From: Alphaproteobacteria bacterium
GTDB lineage: Bacteria; Pseudomonadota; Alphaproteobacteria; UBA6615
Length of the DNA: 34,008 nt
Assembly (NCBI GenBank): GCA_028822385.1
Contig: JAPKDV010000010.1
Location: 1 to 34,008 of the forward strand
Reading direction: 5' to 3'
Part shown: positions 7,210-15,750 of the stretch, one piece after another
Layout: every line of letters starts with the position of its first letter
Position numbering within the stretch: position 1 is the first letter of the stretch
Made by a program: the position numbers and the translations under genes
The notes under the pieces: model-generated
Told to the model about the DNA's origin: nothing
The model's database searches: none
What the model saw: the letters and a program-made list of their open reading frames with translations, nothing else

Positions 7210-8100
7210 TCACTTGGTTGTTTGGGCCGGATAGCCGTAGTCAGATAGCGTCCTGCCTAAAAGCGCTGATAATTTTTGATTCTCTTCAGCATAAACTTCA
7301 TCGAGCACCCCCTGATCGTCGTAGCGACGATATTTCAGAGACCTCCCAAATTTCTCTCGGTACTTGCGCCCAAAAAATTCTACTATCTCAACTAGGATGT
7401 GGTCATGTCCGGGTCTACGAAGTTCTGGAATAATGGCGTTCTTTTCATGGCGCATCCGCAGACGGTTGAGCAGCAGCATCATATCGATGGTCAGGTCATT
7501 CCGTTGTGGGTTTAAAGGCGGGAGTTTTGCGATTCGGCTTATTTCGTCATCAAGAAGACCATTGGGGGGCTCTCCGACAAAATCTCGTATACGGCAGAGG
7601 AGTGCGCAGGAATCATCGCGCAAGTCCTCGAATAGGTAGACAAGTACACGGTCACCAAATATTTTCAGAAGTGGCGCAAGAAAGTCATAATAGTGCCACT
7701 TGGATTCAACGGTTTTCAAAAGATAGGGGGTGAAACCAAGCCGTCCGCCATTGGCTACGTACTGACCATAGTGGGATGCCAGCATGGATTTCTGAGAACG
7801 GATTCCTATGACAATTCGGGCTTCGGGAAATTTTTCGTCAATCACCTCGGCGAGAGCAGGAAGTTCGGCGCCGAGGCTGCCGCTCTCGATTCGTTGGCGT
7901 AGAATCAAAGGACCGCCTGTCGAACCGAATCGTCTGAAAATATCATCGACGGATTGCTCATAAAGATTTACTTGGGCGCTAGAGTAACGCTCTACAAAAA
8001 GGTGCTGCCAGATCCATTTACTCGCGGTCTTATGATAGCCTAGATAGACAACCACATTTGATGTGTGGCCGGGTGCGCCAAGCGATGAAACGTTCTGCAT
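7210..8100 (-). CDS. Sulfotransferase family protein
   Basis: A 296-residue cytoplasmic protein predicted to transfer sulfate from PAPS to a sugar hydroxyl. The N-terminal VVYLGYHKTASKWIWQHLF (about 17-35) matches the 5'-phosphosulfate-binding loop of bacterial sulfotransferases (usual form HKTGT/S with a following hydrophobic helix). RIVIGIRSQKSMLASHYGQY (about 95-114) matches the 3'-phosphate-binding strand and helix with conserved Arg and Ser. DRVLVYLFEDLRDD (about 150-163) is the usual Tyr-Glu-Asp-Leu element. The gene ends six bases before the membrane sulfatase-like gene. A sulfate could therefore be part of the finished glycan, although the PAPS-making genes are not in this window. Confidence 0.75.
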   Translation of the reverse strand: MQNVSSLGAPGHTSNVVVYLGYHKTASKWIWQHLFVERYSSAQVNLYEQSVDDIFRRFGSTGGPLILRQRIESGSLGAELPALAEVIDEKFPEARIVIGIRSQKSMLASHYGQYVANGGRLGFTPYLLKTVESKWHYYDFLAPLLKIFGDRVLVYLFEDLRDDSCALLCRIRDFVGEPPNGLLDDEISRIAKLPPLNPQRNDLTIDMMLLLNRLRMRHEKNAIIPELRRPGHDHILVEIVEFFGRKYREKFGRSLKYRRYDDQGVLDEVYAEENQKLSALLGRTLSDYGYPAQTTK

Positions 8101-8155
8101 TATTATATCTGTCTGGTATCTTTTGGGGAGGTTGGGGTAACAGCGGTAGCCAATT

Positions 8156-9430
8156 TTACTGAATATTGTCGCCGTTTTTACGACCTAGGATCGATCTTTG
8201 TGCCTCGATATTGTTGATGATCGTTTCTAGATATGCCGGGGCTTTATGAAAGTGGCGATGGTAATTGAAATTTGCATGTAATGGATCTCGTTTTTGAATT
8301 CGCCGGAATGACAGCCGGTCCCAGAGGTCAAGTATTCGCATCGGCAGATGCCAGCCGCGCGGGCGCGGGCGGCTTCGAAGCATAGCCATGGTAGCATCGG
8401 TGGCGCGCGCGAGCGCAGATTCTGGTGCGTACCAATCGTGAAACTCGTCTAGATGCAGGTCGACCTCTATGTTGGTTCGTGGCGCTTCCGGAATGTTGGT
8501 GATCAACGTCATCACTTCGTCATAGGTTTTTGGGTTAAAGCTAACTAATTGCGACATGGCGGCGTGGGGGGTGAGCCTGCGTATTAGCTCGGCATTTCCC
8601 GTAAGTGGGTCCAGATTTATCGTTGGAATTCCTAGAACATAGGATTCGTAGAAACTTTGTGAGGAGGGAGCCACAATGACGCGCTGTCGTGCGGTCCAGG
8701 CGGCAAGGTCGACACTGTCGTCGATTTTGACCCTACCCTTGAATGGCGCCTCGGTGACGAAGTCGTATCCTTCAGGCGCCTCGAGTGGGTGGGGACGAAT
8801 TGAGATGTTCATGTCGGTTTCGACAATAATTCGATGGATGATAGTGATCATCGAGATAAAATTTTCTACCTGCCAGACTACGCCATCGCGTTTATGGGGA
8901 TATTGCAATGAAAAGATTGCAGGCACCGCATTATAGCGGTTTAGCGAATGGTAGCGGCCGACGAAGCCGACAGTCTTGCGCTCGCTTTTGAACAGGTCGG
9001 GATTGAATTTAGCTACGTCGAGGCGCGGATTACCGCAGACGACGAGTTTCGAATGGTCGGCTGCGGGCAGGGTTTGATGGAAGAATTCTTCCGTTTTGCG
9101 GCCCCAGAGCAATGCCAGATCTAGCCGGTTATACTCATCCGGAGATCCGCCTAGGTGCATTGCGTCACTACTTTCGAGAGCCTGGGCACCTTCGCCGGGC
9201 CAGAGCACGATAGCTGTCCCCGGCACCTGCTTCATCAAGCGTGTTATCTGGCCGACCGTGTTGATGACGACGGCATCCGGATTCCAGCGGCGCACCGTGC
9301 GCTGGAAGTCGCGGCTAGACGCTATGACTACGTCAGCACCCTGCTGCTTCAGGAGTTCAGCGAAGATCATGGCGGCGGCCGCGTCACGGCGCAGCGTGAA
9401 GGCTCGAATGACAATGCGGTATCGGGACAT
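8156..9430 (-). CDS. GT-B-like glycan transferase with RPHP and Ser-Ser motifs
   Basis: A 424-residue protein with two Rossmann-like halves. The N-terminal half has LKQQGADVVIASSRDF (27-42) and LWPGEGAQ (76-83). The C-terminal half has SIRPHPLEAPEGYDF (210-224, His214) and IVAPSSQSFYESYVLGIPTI (252-271, Ser256/Ser257). A basic His-Pro motif followed by a paired serine before a helix is characteristic of CDP-glycerol-type glycerophosphotransferases and of bacterial sialyl/polysialyltransferases. It is therefore a candidate transferase for a nucleotide-activated surface sugar, possibly the CMP-nonulosonic acid made here (inference). It begins eight bases after a gene with the same pair of motifs. 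No signal peptide is seen. Confidence 0.6.
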   Translation of the reverse strand: MSRYRIVIRAFTLRRDAAAAMIFAELLKQQGADVVIASSRDFQRTVRRWNPDAVVINTVGQITRLMKQVPGTAIVLWPGEGAQALESSDAMHLGGSPDEYNRLDLALLWGRKTEEFFHQTLPAADHSKLVVCGNPRLDVAKFNPDLFKSERKTVGFVGRYHSLNRYNAVPAIFSLQYPHKRDGVVWQVENFISMITIIHRIIVETDMNISIRPHPLEAPEGYDFVTEAPFKGRVKIDDSVDLAAWTARQRVIVAPSSQSFYESYVLGIPTINLDPLTGNAELIRRLTPHAAMSQLVSFNPKTYDEVMTLITNIPEAPRTNIEVDLHLDEFHDWYAPESALARATDATMAMLRSRPRPRGWHLPMRILDLWDRLSFRRIQKRDPLHANFNYHRHFHKAPAYLETIINNIEAQRSILGRKNGDNIQ

Positions 9431-9438
9431 GGAAAACC

Positions 9439-10476
9439 TTAGGTGCCGCTAGCCGCGGCTTGGGGGTCGAAATCGATCAGGCTAATGCTAGGTCGGTTGA
9501 GCGCTGCAGCCTCGACGAGCAACATGGAGGTGATGCCAACAACGGCATCGGCGGCCAAGATCGCTTCGGCGCTGGACCCATTCTGGCTAACTATGGTGCG
9601 AGGCATATAGTCCGATAGATAGGGGGCAAACTTGGTCGGTTCATCGCGCGGATGCGGACGAATCACGACCACTGTGTTCTTGTCGCAAGGCACTGTGTCA
9701 CCGAGTTTGTTCGCGCGGACCTGTTCTATCAGCTCAGCGAGCAGGCTCAACTCGTCGTGATCACGCGCTTTGCCGTGTTTGCGCATTTGTGTGATTGGCT
9801 CTGAGGCATAGAGGACGACCCTATTCTCTTTTGTCGCGCCCCATTCTTGGCGAAGTCCATCGATTTTGTCTCGATCAATGGCTCGAGCGAGATGACAAAA
9901 GCGTCGAAGGTGTAGATTGCCAATGACACGGATTGAGTCATCCGGCATGCCAGCGGCTGAAATTATGTGCCGGGAGTTTTCGTCGACGACACAAAGCAAA
10001 TTTGGGAAGATCTCTTCCCCGTTATAGTCTCTGAACCTCTCGTTGAGGTCCTGTTGCGCGTGTTTCAATCCAATGGTGGTGTCATCTGTGAGTGCTACGC
10101 TTCGTGCGCCACACGCGGTGGCCGCACGCCACAAAGCTTGGGGAGTGCGGTCGTCCCGGTCGGATAGGCCAGTCACAACAGTATCCACGCGGTGTTCTCG
10201 AAGCATTAAAAGAGGATTGGCAGACACCGCCTCTGCTAAATCGGAATTGTTTTGGATGCCGGCGGCTTCCAGTACTTGGCCTCCTGAATCACTCCCAGCA
10301 AAAATCGTCTGTGCGGGCGTGCGCCCGATAGCTAAGTCAGAGACTAACTGAGCAACACTCTCAGATAGTGTATTGAATTCCCGACCCGTCATATGGGTCC
10401 GAATCAGCTCGCCGAGCGCGACAATTTGATTTGCATTGCCGGGGTCGCGGGCAAAAAGAAGGAGGTTGCCTTTCAT
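9439..10476 (-). CDS. GT-B-like protein of glycan locus, possible nonulosonate transferase
   Basis: A 345-residue protein starting with a strand-loop of the Rossmann type (LLLFARDPGNANQIVALGEL, 5-24). The C-terminal half has VVVIRPHPRDEPTKFAPYL (269-287, His275) and VVGITSMLLVEAAALNRPSI (312-331). The same order, basic-HP then Ser/Thr-Ser before a helix, occurs in the neighbouring protein at 8156-9430. This motif pair is known from CMP-sugar and CDP-glycerol-dependent transferases of GT-B fold. The N-terminal half differs from the neighbour, so these are separate enzymes and not a recent duplication. It is cotranscribed with the DegT aminotransferase gene (nine-base gap). The family is not recognised with certainty, and an epimerase of GT-B fold is an alternative. 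Confidence 0.5.
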   Translation of the reverse strand: MKGNLLLFARDPGNANQIVALGELIRTHMTGREFNTLSESVAQLVSDLAIGRTPAQTIFAGSDSGGQVLEAAGIQNNSDLAEAVSANPLLMLREHRVDTVVTGLSDRDDRTPQALWRAATACGARSVALTDDTTIGLKHAQQDLNERFRDYNGEEIFPNLLCVVDENSRHIISAAGMPDDSIRVIGNLHLRRFCHLARAIDRDKIDGLRQEWGATKENRVVLYASEPITQMRKHGKARDHDELSLLAELIEQVRANKLGDTVPCDKNTVVVIRPHPRDEPTKFAPYLSDYMPRTIVSQNGSSAEAILAADAVVGITSMLLVEAAALNRPSISLIDFDPQAAASGT

Positions 10477-10485
10477 GTCAAACTA

Positions 10486-11727
10486 TCATGCGCGCGTATA
10501 GCGCTCGGCAAGTTCTATCCGATGTTCATAGATCTTGTGGAACGTAGTGGCGATCTGATCGATCAGAGTTTCAGATAGCTCGAACGCGCAAATTCCGAAG
10601 CCGATTTCCTCGTGTTCATGCATGCGTTCAGTGACCGGGCATTCATGTGGACCATGGCGCGACTTGCGTGCCTTAAAAATAGGCAATCGATAGAGTGGCG
10701 CCACATAGCCTCCGTCCAAGGGGACACCTTCTGCCGCCATTGCTCGAAGGAATACGCTGCGTGGTACTCCGACCGCGTCCGCGTCGTAGCGCAGCGGCCA
10801 AGCATAGAACGTGTGCCGGCAGCCCGTGCGCACCTGCGGCGGTGTAAGTCCGGGTAGGCCCGAAACTCCTGCCGAGAGACGATGCCCGAGTGCCTCGCGT
10901 TCATCGACAATCTCGGTGGCGCGTTCGAGTTGGGCCAGTCCAACAGCCGCAGACAATTCTGTCAGCCGGTAATTAAACCCGATCAGGTCCTGCGCCGTAG
11001 GGACATTATGGTGTTCGATCAGGTTTTCACCATGATTACGAATTAGCTTAAGTCGCAACGCGAGGTCGCCGTCGTTTGTGGTGCAGATTCCGCCTTCTCC
11101 GGTCTGGATATGCTTGTGTCGATTCAGGCTAAAGACGCCGATATGGCCGATGGTTCCGGTGAAGACGCCGTTTTCTGTGGCCAGCGGCGCTTGCGAATTG
11201 TCTTCAACGAGGTAAATGCCTCGCGCGTCGGCTAGAGCGCGCAACTCGGCGAGGCGTGCTGGATGTCCGAAAAGGTTAACCGCGATGATGGCCTTCGTGC
11301 GATTGGTTATTGCGTCGCGGACGCGCTCAACGTCAAGGCAGAATGACTCGGGTTCGATATCGACGAATACAGGGACACCGCCATAGACGAACGGTGCGAC
11401 AGCAGTTGCTGACATTGTATATGGGGGGACGATCACCTCGTCGCCCGGGCCGACGCCACAGGCGCCGAGTGCCGCAAATAGACCTGAGGTTGCCGAGTTA
11501 ACGGCGACCGCATGGCTAATGTGGAATGTGTCTGCCCAACGGGCTTCGAGTTCCTGAACTTTCGGGCCGCCATTAAACCCCGGCCCGGGTGCGCCAACGT
11601 AACCGGAGAGAATGCCGCTCTCGAGAGTTTCGAGGACGGCTTCTCGCTCTGTCGTACCAATTCGATTGTAAGTGGCGAACGGAACGCTGATCTCCGGTTT
11701 TCCACCAAACAATGCCAGGGTGCTCAC
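10486..11727 (-). CDS. DegT/DnrJ/EryC1/StrS-family aminotransferase
   Basis: A 413-residue PLP-dependent sugar aminotransferase. LVEDNSQAPLA (173-183) gives the PLP-ring aspartate (Asp176), and VFSLNRHKHIQTGEGG (198-213) gives the Schiff-base lysine, Lys205, before the conserved Gly-Glu-Gly-Gly. NLFGHPARL (151-159) replaces the more common HLxG motif. The length fits the family (370-420). The start is GTG, overlapping the TGA of the Gfo/Idh gene (GTGA). A Gfo/Idh dehydrogenase directly coupled to a DegT enzyme suggests oxidation of a sugar or cyclitol hydroxyl to a ketone and then transamination. It is distinct from the PseC aminotransferase at 23097-24335, so a second amino sugar is likely. 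Confidence 0.85.
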   Translation of the reverse strand: MSTLALFGGKPEISVPFATYNRIGTTEREAVLETLESGILSGYVGAPGPGFNGGPKVQELEARWADTFHISHAVAVNSATSGLFAALGACGVGPGDEVIVPPYTMSATAVAPFVYGGVPVFVDIEPESFCLDVERVRDAITNRTKAIIAVNLFGHPARLAELRALADARGIYLVEDNSQAPLATENGVFTGTIGHIGVFSLNRHKHIQTGEGGICTTNDGDLALRLKLIRNHGENLIEHHNVPTAQDLIGFNYRLTELSAAVGLAQLERATEIVDEREALGHRLSAGVSGLPGLTPPQVRTGCRHTFYAWPLRYDADAVGVPRSVFLRAMAAEGVPLDGGYVAPLYRLPIFKARKSRHGPHECPVTERMHEHEEIGFGICAFELSETLIDQIATTFHKIYEHRIELAERYTRA

Positions 11728-12719
11728 GGTGCGGCCTCGCTTTTGGTTGCGGTCTTGATAAGGGATTCGATTAGTCTTTCTGCCGCGAGTGCATTGGTTC
11801 CGTCGCTTGCCAGCGGTAAACCCTCGACGGACGTGCGATAGACATTGTCGATCATTGCTTCGAACGATCTACCCGCACCGTAGTCCTGCCAGGCCCCTTC
11901 CTCGAGGGTGCGCATGTGAGGCGCATAGCGGTAGCTCAATGTCTTGCGTCGGCGAACGCGTGTGGTCCAGTCCTCGAAGGTGATGGAGCCTGCCTCGGTC
12001 ATGAGTTGGACTTCTAGCAGTCCATAGTCCCGCCCGTCGCCACCAATCAAATGGACCGTAATATCGTCCCTCGCAATTAGCACTGCGTCGAGAGTCGGAT
12101 CGTCGGGGCTGTAATCGAAGCGCGGATTTCCAGCATAGCGGATCACCATTGGGCCGATTAGCATGTGCAGTAAATCGATGACATGACCGCCCGTGTTGCG
12201 GACTCCTCTGGTGTAACGGGCCAGGACCGAACGAATTTGGCCCCATTGCCCGTCGGCGAGTTCGGTGGCTATGTCCTCTACTGCGCGGTGCCAACGGCGG
12301 GTATAGGCTACCCCGAGCGGCTTCCCCGCTTTGGCATAGGCCGCCACGATGCGTTCAGATTCTGCCGTCTGCGTAGTCAGTGGCTTCTCGCAAAGTACCA
12401 ACCCGATATCTGCCTCCAGGAGTTGCCAGAGTAAATCTGCATGATGTTCGGAAGGAGCGCACACGCTGGCGACGTCGAACGTCTGCCCACTATCCAATGC
12501 CTGGGAGAGGGTTGCAAAGGCGTGCGAAGCATAGTCGTTGTCAACGAAGGCGGTGCGTCGGTTCGCATCAGGATCCACGCCCGCGGCGATACGAAATCCT
12601 GAATGCTTTTCGAATGCATCCGCATGGCTCAATGCTTCTTCGCCGAGGTTGGGAAGCCCTACTCCGCCGCCGATGTGGCCGCAGCCAATGATCAGAGTGG
12701 TCAGTGTCTTTTGCGTCAC
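11724..12719 (-). CDS. Gfo/Idh/MocA-family oxidoreductase
   Basis: A 331-residue NAD(P)-dependent dehydrogenase. The N-terminal dinucleotide fold is visible as LIIGCGHIGGG (9-19). CAPSEHHADLL (about 85-95) is the usual segment after the fourth strand, and LCEKPLTT (about 107-114) is the Glu-Lys-Pro motif that binds the nicotinamide and substrate. GGHVIDLLHMLIG (about 174-186) is the catalytic His-Asp-Leu-containing helix. It probably oxidises a nucleotide sugar or cyclitol to its keto form for the DegT enzyme encoded next. ATGA overlaps at its start (with pseF) and GTGA at its end show tight translational coupling. Confidence 0.85.
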   Translation of the reverse strand: MTQKTLTTLIIGCGHIGGGVGLPNLGEEALSHADAFEKHSGFRIAAGVDPDANRRTAFVDNDYASHAFATLSQALDSGQTFDVASVCAPSEHHADLLWQLLEADIGLVLCEKPLTTQTAESERIVAAYAKAGKPLGVAYTRRWHRAVEDIATELADGQWGQIRSVLARYTRGVRNTGGHVIDLLHMLIGPMVIRYAGNPRFDYSPDDPTLDAVLIARDDITVHLIGGDGRDYGLLEVQLMTEAGSITFEDWTTRVRRRKTLSYRYAPHMRTLEEGAWQDYGAGRSFEAMIDNVYRTSVEGLPLASDGTNALAAERLIESLIKTATKSEAAP

Positions 12720-13435
12720 GCTGTGCCCCTGTCTCGGGCGTATGCTTTTAGGCCGAGATAGAGCACTTCGGCCATCGCTAGATCTTCCGGCTCGTTGATG
12801 TCGGTCACCTTGTGGCGGTCGAGGATGTAGGGCGTATAAGTTTCATAGACTCGCACCGATTCGTCCTGCAAATGGGCGGCGGTAAAGACTGCAAACGCGC
12901 CCGCGTCAAAATACTGTGGCAAACAATCTTGTGAGTGGTTGAAGCGAAGATCAGGATGTGCGAAGCGCACGACCGCGTCGTCTCCGATTAGCAGGCCGCG
13001 CTCGACAGGTGCTGGGAAGCTTGCTATCGCAAGCACCGGATGTACGCCGCCGGCCTGGTTCATCGCTTGGTGGCCGTCTATCAAGTCCGAGGCCTCGAGC
13101 AGCGGCGCGGTTGCCATAATCATGCAGATCTCGTCGAATGTCTCGCCGCGCGCCTTATACTGTGCCACGACCCAGCGCAGTACGGCGGGGATGGAGGCGT
13201 GGTTTTGTGCCAGCGCCTTGTCGCGTAGAAATGCGACTGGGTGGCCCTCGTCGGCCGCAACGGATGCATAGTGGGTGCTTTCGGTCGATACGTGAATTTC
13301 GTTGTACATACCTGATTCGCGCGCGGCAGCCAGCGGATAGGTAAGCATGGGTCGACCGCAAAAACTCGTGATGTTCTTGTCGCGAATTCGCGAGCTACCG
13401 CTACGCGCTGGAATGATGGCGAGACGCCGGGTCAT
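12716..13435 (-). CDS. pseF: CMP-pseudaminic acid synthetase-like cytidylyltransferase (PseF type)
   Basis: A 239-residue acylneuraminate cytidylyltransferase. RLAIIPARSGSSRIRDKNIT (3-22) is the CTP-binding signature, FCGRPMLTYPLAAARES follows, and HVSTES and MIMATAPLLEASDLIDG match the substrate region. The PARSGSSRI and FCGRPM forms are typical of PseF. The product would be CMP-pseudaminic acid or a relative. A longer frame upstream (to 13480) exists, but the ATG at 13435 overlaps the TGA of the WbqC gene (ATGA) and sits right before the conserved strand, so I use it. Five other Pse-pathway genes lie in the window, and pseF is separated from pseI by about 5 kb of acyl-modification genes. 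The exact nonulosonic acid is inferred from those companions. Confidence 0.8.
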   Translation of the reverse strand: MTRRLAIIPARSGSSRIRDKNITSFCGRPMLTYPLAAARESGMYNEIHVSTESTHYASVAADEGHPVAFLRDKALAQNHASIPAVLRWVVAQYKARGETFDEICMIMATAPLLEASDLIDGHQAMNQAGGVHPVLAIASFPAPVERGLLIGDDAVVRFAHPDLRFNHSQDCLPQYFDAGAFAVFTAAHLQDESVRVYETYTPYILDRHKVTDINEPEDLAMAEVLYLGLKAYARDRGTA

Positions 13436-14130
13436 TGAATGCCCTGCCGAAGGATTTCGAGCCCTTTGTCGGGCCCACAATTAAACAGGAGGTCGACCGC
13501 ACTCATAAACGGTTGGAATGGGCCGTTTATTTGGTTGTGGATTGGGTGCTTGTAACCGTGATACCTGACGGAAATCCCGGCATCCCGGAAAGCATCACTC
13601 TGGTCTAGATAGTTGGCTGCGCCAGGCGGCGATAAGTATGTGTCCGCGCTTAGCATCTGTGAAATATTGCACAGCAGAATATCTTTCTGACCCGCAGCCG
13701 CGAGCGTTGATGCGCGTACGCAATCTGTGTCGATTACGTATTGGCGGAGTAGCCAGCCAACGACTGTGATGGTGATATTGGCCAGCGACACAGTTGGTGC
13801 GCGGAGTTGGTCGAACAACTCCGGGGCAAACTGCTCGTAGAATGGCGCCTTCGCATAGGCATTCTCAATGCTTCGGATGTGTCTGACGATGAAATTCTGA
13901 TCTGTGTCGACTTCGACTTCGTTGATGTGCTGATTGCGGCGCCCTTTGCTGCGCACAGGGATGGTCAACATTACTTCACCATTAGCGGATTTGATACGAT
14001 TTCGTTGTTGCCAGGACCGACGGTCGAATTGCACATTGTCGAGGAACACGAACTGGTCTACCCGATCTATCATTGCTAGATAGCCCATCCATGGAATATA
14101 GGTTGGCTGCATGATGGCGACCATTGTCAT
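13432..14130 (-). CDS. WbqC-family protein
   Basis: A 232-residue protein of the WbqC-like family, common in O-antigen and flagellin-glycan loci. The signature is visible at the N-terminus: VAIMQPTYIPWMGYLAMIDR (4-23), then FVFLDNVQFDRRSWQQRN (28-45), and LTIPVRSKGRRNQHINEV (about 54-71). The mid-part has AAGQKDILLCNISQML and the C-terminus PGAANYLDQSDAFRDAGI. The biochemical activity of this family is not something I can state firmly; association with unusual acylamino sugars is frequent. Its ATG overlaps the TGA of the beta-propeller gene, and its TGA overlaps the start of pseF. That places it at the step just before nonulosonic acid activation or modification. Confidence 0.8.
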   Translation of the reverse strand: MTMVAIMQPTYIPWMGYLAMIDRVDQFVFLDNVQFDRRSWQQRNRIKSANGEVMLTIPVRSKGRRNQHINEVEVDTDQNFIVRHIRSIENAYAKAPFYEQFAPELFDQLRAPTVSLANITITVVGWLLRQYVIDTDCVRASTLAAAGQKDILLCNISQMLSADTYLSPPGAANYLDQSDAFRDAGISVRYHGYKHPIHNQINGPFQPFMSAVDLLFNCGPDKGLEILRQGIQ

Positions 14131-15059
14131 AACCGAGACACCGCATAGCCGAGACCGTCGAAGCCGTAATTGTTGCCATTATAAAATAGGTAACGGTATC
14201 CCTCTGCGTTCACGATTGCTCCATACTCAATCATCTCGCTGTCCCATCCTTCTGGCGCTACGCTGAGCCCGGACCGGCTGTCGTCACGACGCCATTTAAC
14301 GCCATCATCGGATTCGGCATATCCGAAACGGTACGTATCACCTTTGTGTGAAAACCACATGTGCCAGCGGCCACCCTCTACAATTACGAAGGGGCGAGCT
14401 AGGGCGTTCTCTCTGGGGTTGGCAAAGTCTATTGCGACCCGTCCGTCGCGCTGCCAAAATTTTCCGTCAGCTGATGTCGCTGTCTTGATGAGATAGCGCG
14501 GATTATCCGGATCGTTCCACCCTGTGCCCGAGACGTAATACATCCGAAATCCATCTCCATCAGTGACCACAAAAGGCGCGGTGTTGATATAGGGATCCGT
14601 TATAGAACGCTCTAGAATGGGGGCCTCCGACCAGCGTGTGAAGCTGTCGCCGTCGTCCTCGCTTACCGCTAGGCCGCCATAGATGTTCATTCGTGTGGTA
14701 GAGCCTGGATTCCAGCCAATATAGAAAAGTAGGACCTCGTTGCCGACACGGATAGCACAGGATGGGGTAACGCCATTGTCGTCAAAGGTGCCCAGCTTAC
14801 CCGGTGTCAGAATAGGATTTTCCGAAATTCTAAGGACGGAGGCAGACCCAGAATCTAGAGCGATGTCGGCCCAGCCGATATGGGACTGGTTGTCGTCATT
14901 TCGTCCGGAGAAGAAAAGACGATGGGTGCCGTTGGCACGTAGGTAAGGGGTTGGCACCATTGCGTGTGTGCGCATCCACCAGCGTCTTGGGTCGGGTTGG
15001 ACGAGCAAGCCCTGACGTTTCCATTCAAATTTGGGCGTGGGCATGGGTGGGTGAAGCAA
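14127..15059 (-). CDS. Five-bladed beta-propeller glycosidase-like protein
   Basis: A 310-residue protein built of repeated blades resembling the GH43/GH32/DUF377 propeller fold. Recurrent strand motifs are THRLFFSGRNDDNQSHIGWA, EVLLFYIGWNPGS, GFRMYYVSGTGWND, RWHMWFSHKGD and YRYLFYNGNNYG, each an aromatic-rich strand followed by a Gly/Asn turn. DNGVTPSCAI and ITDPYINTAPFV could provide acidic residues. Such proteins appear in many LPS and nonulosonic-acid loci without secretion signals, and none is seen here, so this is probably a cytoplasmic enzyme on a sugar intermediate rather than an exported hydrolase. The listed start is TTG at 15059, one base after the preceding stop. ATG at 15044 (MPTPKFEW) is an equally good alternative. 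Its stop overlaps the WbqC start. Confidence 0.65.
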   Translation of the reverse strand: MLHPPMPTPKFEWKRQGLLVQPDPRRWWMRTHAMVPTPYLRANGTHRLFFSGRNDDNQSHIGWADIALDSGSASVLRISENPILTPGKLGTFDDNGVTPSCAIRVGNEVLLFYIGWNPGSTTRMNIYGGLAVSEDDGDSFTRWSEAPILERSITDPYINTAPFVVTDGDGFRMYYVSGTGWNDPDNPRYLIKTATSADGKFWQRDGRVAIDFANPRENALARPFVIVEGGRWHMWFSHKGDTYRFGYAESDDGVKWRRDDSRSGLSVAPEGWDSEMIEYGAIVNAEGYRYLFYNGNNYGFDGLGYAVSRL

Positions 15060-15060
15060 C

Positions 15061-15744
15061 TCAGTCTGCCGATTTAGCGGGTCGCACGAGAAAATCTTCT
15101 TGTCCCGGCTTAAGCTGTAGGGTCTTTGGTTCGGCGGCCATTAGAAGTTGGTGTGCCTTGGTGCTGCGTAGCACCGTCGTTCCGGCGCCGATCACTGAAC
15201 CCTCCGCGATTTCAATGTTCTCTCGGCATGCACTGTTGACGCCGAAGAAACAAGATTCATGGACGCGTACGCCACCTGAGATGACGGCGCCAGATGAAAT
15301 AAAGCAATGGTCGCCGATGGTGGCGTGATGGCCGATCACATTGTTGGACCAGATAATCACGTTGCTGCCGATCACCGCGTTAGGTTGGAAGATTGATTCA
15401 TTGATGAAAACATTCTCGCCATGGACGATTGGTGCCAGAGAACGTGCATGCGGTGACACGAAGCTTGCGAAACCGTAGCCCGCAGCCTTGGAGCGAAGAA
15501 AAGCACTACGGCGGTTTGCATTAGCCTTGCCGTAGCTAAGGGCAACGAACATCGACGCGTCGTCCGGTGGATATTGTTTAGTGATCTCTTCGAACGGCAC
15601 CCTAGGTCGTCCGTTGTGGGTGTCGCCTTCAATATAGTCGGCATCCGAAGTGTACGCGACCACGTCCCAATCTGACTGATGGGTGAAGTGCTCGGCGATT
15701 AGATCTCCCATTACGCCGGTCCCGAATATGATGAGTTTTGCCAT
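15061..15744 (-). CDS. NeuD/PglD-type sugar acyltransferase
   Basis: A 227-residue protein with the two-part NeuD/PglD architecture. The N-terminal Rossmann domain (KLIIFGTGVMGDLIAEHF, 3-20) is followed by a left-handed beta-helix of hexapeptide repeats, seen as NVFINESIFQPNAVIGSNV, IIWSNNVIGHHATIGDHCF and SGAVISGGVRVHESCFFGVN (about 112-172). The GHHATIGDHC segment supplies the histidine that serves as general base in the family. Known members transfer acetyl from acetyl-CoA to a 4-amino sugar or to sialic acid hydroxyls. Here the gene lies six bases after a KAS III-like gene that itself follows an acyl carrier protein gene, so a longer acyl group or an acyl-ACP donor is conceivable (inference). 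Confidence 0.8.
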   Translation of the reverse strand: MAKLIIFGTGVMGDLIAEHFTHQSDWDVVAYTSDADYIEGDTHNGRPRVPFEEITKQYPPDDASMFVALSYGKANANRRSAFLRSKAAGYGFASFVSPHARSLAPIVHGENVFINESIFQPNAVIGSNVIIWSNNVIGHHATIGDHCFISSGAVISGGVRVHESCFFGVNSACRENIEIAEGSVIGAGTTVLRSTKAHQLLMAAEPKTLQLKPGQEDFLVRPAKSAD

Positions 15745-15750
15745 TGCGGT

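Noticed and set aside
8102-8107. Perfect TATAAT on the minus strand just before the sulfotransferase ATG
   Set aside because: There is no -35 element at a usable distance, and transcription would begin at or inside the start codon.
13436-13480. Longer N-terminus for the PseF-like gene (extra 15 residues)
   Set aside because: The added residues are not family-like, and the inner ATG at 13435 makes an ATGA overlap with the upstream gene, as elsewhere in this operon.
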